From contig CAYYYL010000011.1 of assembly GCA_964475835.1 (NCBI GenBank), positions 23,368-87,367 on the forward strand: a stretch of 64,000 bases of DNA, written 5' to 3'. This DNA comes from JABDCI01 sp964475835. Lineage in GTDB: Bacteria > Verrucomicrobiota > Verrucomicrobiia > JABWAM01. A program made the position numbers and the translations under genes. Position 1 is the stretch's first letter, and each line of letters begins with the position of its first letter. Below are positions 59,533 to 64,000 of this stretch, in pieces. Under the pieces are notes generated by a model. It saw nothing but the letters and a program-made list of their open reading frames with translations, did no database searches and had not been told where the DNA came from.

Positions 59533-60120
59533 ATGGACCTTCAACATCCCCCCCTCATAGATCTCCTTCAGCGGGCCTACTCTGCTGAAAAAGCGGCCGC
59601 TTTTGCCTACCAGGGGCACGCCGCTTCCGTCCGGGATGCCGATGAGAAGGCCGCCATCCGTCAGATCGAAATCGATGAATGGAATCATCGACAGGAAGTC
59701 CTCGACATCATGCGAGTCTACAATGTCCCGGTATCCACGTGGTATGAGATTCGCTTCCACCTCATAGGAAAAATCATCTCCTTCAGCTGCCACATCATCG
59801 GCTGGTTCATGCCCTTCTACTTCGCCGGCAGACTGGAAAGCGGAAATGTGTGCGAATACTTCCGCATGAAACAATATTTCCATTCCCTCGGAATCAAAAC
59901 CCATGACCAGGTCCTGTACGACATGGGCATCAAGGAAAAGGAACACGAAATCTATTTCCTGGAACGCATCCAGCACCACCGACTTCTCCCCTTCTTCGAA
60001 AAGATTTTCGCCTGGGGGAATCGTCAAAGCTTCAACAATATCGACCTGGATCAAAAATATCCCGTGGAAAAGTCTAGTCTCTATTGCAACCAGGCAAAAG
60101 ACAGCAGGCATCCGGCCTGA
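59533..60120 (+). CDS. Ferritin-like/diiron four-helix protein of unknown function
   Basis: 195 residues. Two ExxH pairs typical of diiron carboxylate proteins are seen: E49-x-x-H52 (EIDEWNHRQEV) and E135-x-x-H138 (IKEKEHEIYF); additional acidic ligand candidates are E19 in SAEKAAAFAY and E102 or E108. A hydrophobic helix at about 78-100 (IGKIISFSCHIIGWFMPFYFAG) could embed in the membrane. The pattern fits ferritin-like or COQ7-like demethoxyubiquinone hydroxylase proteins, but no ubiquinone gene is nearby. Confidence 0.75.
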   Translation: MDLQHPPLIDLLQRAYSAEKAAAFAYQGHAASVRDADEKAAIRQIEIDEWNHRQEVLDIMRVYNVPVSTWYEIRFHLIGKIISFSCHIIGWFMPFYFAGRLESGNVCEYFRMKQYFHSLGIKTHDQVLYDMGIKEKEHEIYFLERIQHHRLLPFFEKIFAWGNRQSFNNIDLDQKYPVEKSSLYCNQAKDSRHPA

Positions 60121-60160
60121 CTAAAGCCTTCTAAGTTGAAGTGTAGCCGTTCATGTTTCT

Positions 60161-60222
60161 GGTAGGGCGCGACCGCTGGGCGCGCCGAAACATTACGGAC
60201 AGCCCGGCGGTCTGTCCCCACC
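60161..60222. repeat. REP-like element, GGTAGGGCGCGACCGC family, copy 2
   Basis: GGTAGGGCGCGACCGCTGGG followed by CGCGCC, then GGACAGCCCGGCGGTC and TCCCCACC, corresponds block by block to 32671-32734. It lies between the ferritin-like and secreted-protein genes, which converge. Confidence 0.65.
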
Positions 60223-60236
60223 TTCGATCCAAAAAC

Positions 60237-61067
60237 CTACTTCAGAATCTCAGCCACCGCCTGCCGAAGCAAAGGACGTCGCTCCCTGCTGCGCATCACA
60301 CGATCCTCAATGCTGACCGCGGGGGATATTTTCGGCTCCACCCCGATCGTAATCTCATGAATCCGCCATAACAGATCGCCGATGCCCGTCACCTGACCGA
60401 ACTGAAGCACCAGTTGGTGGAGCTCCTCACTTTTCGCCTGCAATTTCGCCTGAAAATCGGCTTCATCCTTGTGCGGTCCACCCCGCATGTTCAGGAGCTC
60501 ATACCACAAACTCTGCGCCCTCCGCCCCCCCTCTGGATCGATCGCACGCTCCATCTCGTCGAGAACACCCACCGCATAGTCCTGATCATGCTGGCACGCG
60601 AGGGCAAAAGGATGGGAAGCCCCCCAGTCCCTCGTCTTCGCATGCCAGTACATCTCACCCCATTGAGCCCTGGGCGTCTGATCCACCGTTCCCATTCCCA
60701 CATAATGGACACTCACCTGCACGGGACTCTTGAATCGACACCAAACCTTCGTGTAACCCGCATTAGGGTCCGGCGCCTTTTCCAGATACTCCTCGGTCCC
60801 ATCCTTTTTCCGCACCTTCCAATTTGCGGTGGCGGGCTCGTTGGCCACAATATCTTCGTACGGCTCCGCCGGAGGCCAGATATCCAGAGTCTCCTTCTCG
60901 AGGTACATCAGGCGGTTCTCCCAATCCTTCCGAAGTTGCTGCTTCTGCGCCGCATCCGTCGGTAATTGATTGGTCACCGCCACAGATTGCTGGGCGAATG
61001 CACTCGCAAGACAGATGCCCATGGTTCCGATCCAGATCCGACAGAGGGTGGGAAAACGCCTGGTCAT
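60237..61067 (-). CDS. Secreted protein of unknown function
   Basis: 276 residues with a signal peptide (about 1-25; IGTMGICLASAFAQ). The rest is mixed helical, with aromatic and charged residues, including AQWGEMYWHAKTRDWGASHPFALACQ-like segments and a C-terminal EDRVMRSRERRPLL. I recognise no family. It converges with the ferritin-like gene across a REP-like element and is divergent from the CvfB gene. Likely periplasmic. Confidence 0.7.
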   Translation of the reverse strand: MTRRFPTLCRIWIGTMGICLASAFAQQSVAVTNQLPTDAAQKQQLRKDWENRLMYLEKETLDIWPPAEPYEDIVANEPATANWKVRKKDGTEEYLEKAPDPNAGYTKVWCRFKSPVQVSVHYVGMGTVDQTPRAQWGEMYWHAKTRDWGASHPFALACQHDQDYAVGVLDEMERAIDPEGGRRAQSLWYELLNMRGGPHKDEADFQAKLQAKSEELHQLVLQFGQVTGIGDLLWRIHEITIGVEPKISPAVSIEDRVMRSRERRPLLRQAVAEILK

Positions 61068-61173
61068 ACGGGATGCCGAGACTTCACCACAAGAAACGAT
61101 TGAGTTTCAAGAATCTTTATCGGATGCCCTTTGTGCTTCTTTGTAACCGTGCCTTACCCTTTAATGGAAGGTC

Positions 61174-62016
61174 ATGGTCACCCTCGGTAAACGCAACCTG
61201 CTTCCCATCGTTCGCGACGTCCCTCCAGGTCTCATTCTGGACGGCGGTGAACACGGCGACATCCTCCTCCCTGGCCGCTATATCCGTCCCGGACTCGTGG
61301 TCGGACAGCTCGTCGATGTCTTCGTGTACCTCGACTCCGAAGACCGCCTCGTCGCCACCACCGAAAAACCTCTCGCCATGGTGGACGAAGTCGCCACACT
61401 CAAGGTCGTCAGCGTCAACCGCCAGATCGGTGCCTTTCTTGATTGGGGGCTCTCCAAGGACCTCCTCCTCCCCTTTCGTGAACAAACCAGCCCCGTCGAA
61501 GTCGGCGACAAGGTTGTCGTCTGCGTGTGCCTCGATCCGAAGTCCCACCGCATCATCGCCACCGCCAAACTCGACAAATATCTGAGCCCCCACAAGCCCC
61601 CCTTCCACAAGGGACAGGAGGTCTCCCTCCTCATCGCGGGGAAAACTCCCCTCGGCTACAACGCGATCGTGAATCATCAATACAGCGGTCTGCTCTACCA
61701 CACCAATCTCTCGGGTCCGTTGAAGATCGGACAGACCATGCAGGGATTTGTCCACATGGTGCGTCAGGATCACAAGATCGATCTGCGTCTGGACGCCTCC
61801 GGCTACCAGCGGGTCATGCCGGTGAAGGACAAAATCATGGCCGCGCTGCGGAACCATGGGGGCCGGATCGAATTCGATAGCGACAGCCCCCCGGAAATCA
61901 TCCGTGCGGAGTTCGGCGTCAGCAAGAAGGCGTTCAAGATGGCCCTGGGCGCTCTGTACAAAGAGAGAAAGATTCAGTTTGCGAACGCAGGAACGGAACT
62001 GGTGGCGAAGAAATGA
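61174..62016 (+). CDS. S1-domain RNA-binding protein CvfB/YitL-like
   Basis: 280 residues. Three S1-like beta barrels (about 1-65, 68-135, 140-205) precede a winged-helix domain (about 215-275, GRIEFDSDSPPEIIRAEFGVSKKAFKMALGALYKERK split between domains). FLDWGLSKDLLLPFREQ in the second S1 unit is a CvfB hallmark. CvfB proteins bind RNA and affect virulence-factor expression in Staphylococcus. GGAAGG lies before the ATG. Stop overlaps the MBL gene as ATGA. Confidence 0.9.
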   Translation: MVTLGKRNLLPIVRDVPPGLILDGGEHGDILLPGRYIRPGLVVGQLVDVFVYLDSEDRLVATTEKPLAMVDEVATLKVVSVNRQIGAFLDWGLSKDLLLPFREQTSPVEVGDKVVVCVCLDPKSHRIIATAKLDKYLSPHKPPFHKGQEVSLLIAGKTPLGYNAIVNHQYSGLLYHTNLSGPLKIGQTMQGFVHMVRQDHKIDLRLDASGYQRVMPVKDKIMAALRNHGGRIEFDSDSPPEIIRAEFGVSKKAFKMALGALYKERKIQFANAGTELVAKK

Positions 62017-62726
62017 AGTCTGTGCGAAAGACAAAAAGCCTGTATTTCATCCGTGGATTCATGGGCTGCTTTCATTTGCTCCTCGATGGCGACCGAAGCG
62101 TTTTCATTGATGCCGGGTTGTTCGGCGAATGTTTACAGGTTCGCTGGTTATTAAAACGACTTGGACTCAAACCTTCCTCCATTGCCGCCGTTCTCCTGAC
62201 ACATGGGCATCTTGATCACACCGGCAATCTCGCATGGCTCAAGGAATGGACGGGTGCAAAAATCTACGCTCATCCTCTCGAACAAAAGCACATCGATGGC
62301 ACCTATCCCTACAAAGGGATCACCCGATGGTGCGATCGACTGGAAACTGCGGGACGTTTCCTTACCCGCTATCGCCCCGTCCCTATCGATGAATTCCTGG
62401 AGGACGGGATGGAACTTCCCTTCTGGGGAGGACTCAAGGTCACGCACCTGCCCGGTCATACGGAAGGCCACTGTGGATTCTACAGCGCGAAGCACGATCT
62501 CCTTTTCTCCGGTGACATGTTTGCCAGCTACTTTTTCAACGTCCATCGTCCCCCGGCCATTCTGAACAGCGCCCCTCACCTGCTCCCCGCGAGCTATGCG
62601 AAAATGAAGGCCTTGAATCCGCGCTGGATCATTCCGCAGCATTACGATGTTCTGGATGGCGCGCTACACAGGAAGCGGTTCGACAAGCAGTCTGAAAAAT
62701 GGTGTACTGCGGATCCTATATCATGA
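62013..62726 (+). CDS. MBL-fold metallohydrolase
   Basis: 237 residues. The metal-binding motif LLTHGHLDHTGN gives H64, H66, D68 and H69; LPGHTEGHCGFY, LFSGDMFA and IIPQHYDV provide the other ligands. It is a glyoxalase II/lactonase-like hydrolase; the substrate is unknown. It overlaps the CvfB gene by four bases at its start and the small membrane-protein gene by four bases at its end, so the three are translationally coupled. Confidence 0.88.
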   Translation: MKSVRKTKSLYFIRGFMGCFHLLLDGDRSVFIDAGLFGECLQVRWLLKRLGLKPSSIAAVLLTHGHLDHTGNLAWLKEWTGAKIYAHPLEQKHIDGTYPYKGITRWCDRLETAGRFLTRYRPVPIDEFLEDGMELPFWGGLKVTHLPGHTEGHCGFYSAKHDLLFSGDMFASYFFNVHRPPAILNSAPHLLPASYAKMKALNPRWIIPQHYDVLDGALHRKRFDKQSEKWCTADPIS

Positions 62727-62968
62727 AGACTTGGATACGAATTGGTGCACTTTTAATCGCAGCAGTTATTGCTGGCGTGCTGATCAAAAATCAAAGAACT
62801 TCTCCTCTCAAGGATCTCGTGATTGCCTTGGTCCTTCTGACAGGTGGAACAACGGTGGTCTCTCTCGGTGACAAAAACAATGCGACTCATATCGATAAAT
62901 TTGGTCTCGGACTTCTCGTGGGAGGAACGATCTACATATTTGCCGCTATTATTGAATTTTTCCAGTAA
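62723..62968 (+). CDS. Small membrane protein
   Basis: 81 residues from the ATG at 62723, overlapping the MBL stop (ATGA). Three hydrophobic helices (about 5-25, 33-52, 62-80) with short polar links. No family recognised. Coupled position after the MBL hydrolase suggests a shared role. Confidence 0.65.
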   Translation: MKTWIRIGALLIAAVIAGVLIKNQRTSPLKDLVIALVLLTGGTTVVSLGDKNNATHIDKFGLGLLVGGTIYIFAAIIEFFQ

Positions 62969-63007
62969 AGGTGTCAGTCCCCGTTTTGGGTATATTCTGT
63001 CCCGCCC

Positions 63008-63718
63008 ATGACACCCTTCACCCTGCCTCCGGACTACCCCCGCATCAAGAGGGTGAACAGTTTTGAGGAACTCGCCACGACCCGTTTCACTAACGGCATC
63101 AATGCTCTCTGTTGGCAGCGCACGCTGCCGGGTCATTTCAGCGAGATCGTGGACCATCTTGCTATCGGCAGGGGAATCACCACCCTGGATGAACCACGAC
63201 TTCGATCTCTCCCTGTGAGTGCAGAGGGCCGAATCGCCATCGACATTCTCCTCGAAGACCAGCGGCGGCTCCAGGCTCTCGACCTGGATCCCGTCCTGGA
63301 CTGCATCAACGGCTACCTTCGCGACGAGAACCCAGGGCCTGTGCCCACCGACGTCTACTCCTTCCACGTCGATAGCGCCACGGCGGAAGCCGATACCTGG
63401 CTTTGCACGTACCACGGGCCGGCGAGCGAAGGCCTGCGCAACGACGAAGCGCAACGGCGCGTGGACATCCCCGAAACCCGGGCCGAACTTCTCAAGCGCT
63501 TTGGAGGGGAAGATGACGACGACTTCCGCAAATACTTGAACGAAAACTGCTACGACCTCCATTACATCCCCGTCCCGCAGGCGCGCCCTTTTTCATTCGG
63601 CGTCGGCAATCTTTGGCGCATCGCAGTGGATTATCCCGGCAGTCCCGTTCCTCCGTGCATCCACCGGGCCCCAGAAACCCTTCCCGGTCAGCCGCCGCGA
63701 TTGCTGCTGATCAGTTGA
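63008..63718 (+). CDS. Conserved hypothetical protein, possibly DUF1826-like
   Basis: 236 residues, soluble. Features include HVDSATAEADTWLCTYHGPA, a negatively charged stretch FGGEDDDDFRKYLNEN, and a C-terminal HRAPETLPGQPPRLLL block. The HVDS...LCTYHGP and HRAPE segments recall DUF1826 proteins, whose role is unknown, but the match is from memory and uncertain. It stands 39 bases after the small membrane gene and may join its operon. Confidence 0.6.
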   Translation: MTPFTLPPDYPRIKRVNSFEELATTRFTNGINALCWQRTLPGHFSEIVDHLAIGRGITTLDEPRLRSLPVSAEGRIAIDILLEDQRRLQALDLDPVLDCINGYLRDENPGPVPTDVYSFHVDSATAEADTWLCTYHGPASEGLRNDEAQRRVDIPETRAELLKRFGGEDDDDFRKYLNENCYDLHYIPVPQARPFSFGVGNLWRIAVDYPGSPVPPCIHRAPETLPGQPPRLLLIS

Positions 63719-64000
63719 GACGCCAGGCGAGAGCGGATTATTGCACCACAAAGGACACCAAGAGCACGAAGGTCATCCTCCTTCGTCCAAGCACTTCGGC
63801 GGGACAGGAAAAGAGAGCGGAAGTCTCGCGCAAAGACGCAGGGACGCTAAGTCAGATCGGGTTATCGCACCACGAAGGACACGGAGAGCACGAAGCTCTG
63901 AAAATGAGGCTAAGCCGCCGAAATACCGGAAGCTTATGCTTCGGGATTTCGGCGATCTCTCTTCCTCTCTGTGCCTCTGTGTTCTCTGTGGTAAAAAATC
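63719..64000. repeat. Cluster of dispersed repeats at the window end
   Basis: Two imperfect direct repeats of about 43 bases (63729-63771 and 63853-63895, core GCACCAC-A/G-AAGGACAC) and, near the end, the inverted counterpart CTCTCTGTGCCTCTGTG...GTGGTAAAA (63966-63997). Between them a hairpin CGCCGAAAT/ATTTCGGCG spans 63916-63954. No gene is supported. Confidence 0.7.

Noticed and set aside
63729..63895. Two direct repeats of about 43 bases as a short CRISPR
   Set aside because: Only two imperfect copies separated by over 80 bases, with an inverted relative nearby; typical of dispersed environmental-genome repeats.

Overview
The window reads as a chromosomal segment of a Gram-negative, moderately GC-rich environmental bacterium, most likely of the Planctomycetota-Verrucomicrobiota-Chlamydiota superphylum, with Verrucomicrobiota my best guess. 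The grounds are a PEP-CTERM surface protein, tandem SPINDLY/OGT-type TPR glycosyltransferases, a complete topoisomerase VI operon, OmpA-like and beta-barrel envelope proteins, a hopanoid-type epimerase, and a MoxR/VWA operon. No rRNA or ribosomal-protein marker is present, so the placement is inference. Almost the whole window is coding. I see no prophage, insertion sequence, CRISPR array or integrase. The accessory character comes from surface proteins and several families of short intergenic repeats.

Layout. 0-4.3 kb: a truncated HpnA-like epimerase, hisA, an enoyl-thioester reductase, hisH, wecB and tRNA-Asp. 4.4-9.9 kb: dinB, a hotdog thioesterase, then the glycolytic run gapA-pgk-tpiA followed by secG. 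10-15 kb (minus strand): a CNNM/CBS membrane protein, uvrC and murJ. 15.1-24.5 kb (plus strand): SulP anion transporter, TPR-OGT, class IV aminotransferase, second TPR-OGT and a polytopic membrane protein in a tightly packed run, followed by a beta-carbonic anhydrase. 24.5-25.6 kb: ruvC and pabA/trpG. 25.8-32.6 kb: cNMP-domain histidine kinase, outer-membrane protein, a small protein, pyrR, pyrB, an AmgK-like kinase, a cNMP-FHA protein and a double UspA. 32.6-39.1 kb: a tiny basic protein, AI-2E transporter, cNMP protein, FecR-domain surface protein, mgtE and a UPF0114 protein. 39.2-42.0 kb: topoisomerase VI subunits B and A. 42.1-47.8 kb: PEP-CTERM repeat protein, a secreted protein with a possible transglutaminase-like core, an OmpA-family protein and a charged-repeat secreted protein. 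48.0-59.0 kb (minus strand): nine co-oriented genes, CBM-like anchor, anchored glycosidase-like protein, MoxR, DUF58, BatD-like, two VWA proteins and a BatC-like TPR protein, ending in a large secreted paralogue of the glycosidase with FG-GAP repeats. 59.5-63.7 kb: ferritin-like protein, secreted unknown, CvfB-MBL-small membrane protein run and a final hypothetical protein.

How the genes work together. The most distinctive assemblies are three. First, top6B-top6A keeps every catalytic motif I can locate, which is uncommon in bacteria. Second, the MoxR-DUF58-Bat operon has its MoxR and glycosidase genes joined by a 4-bp stop/start overlap and is bracketed by two paralogous glycosidase-like proteins, suggesting an envelope carbohydrate system served by a MoxR/VWA chaperone. 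Third, two OGT-like enzymes sit with an aminotransferase and a membrane protein, suggesting a protein O-glycosylation locus. Three separate cyclic-nucleotide-binding-domain proteins suggest a nucleotide-signalling network. Two protein C-termini (the CNNM protein and UvrC) are encoded by repeat sequence, showing that the intergenic repeats have invaded gene ends.
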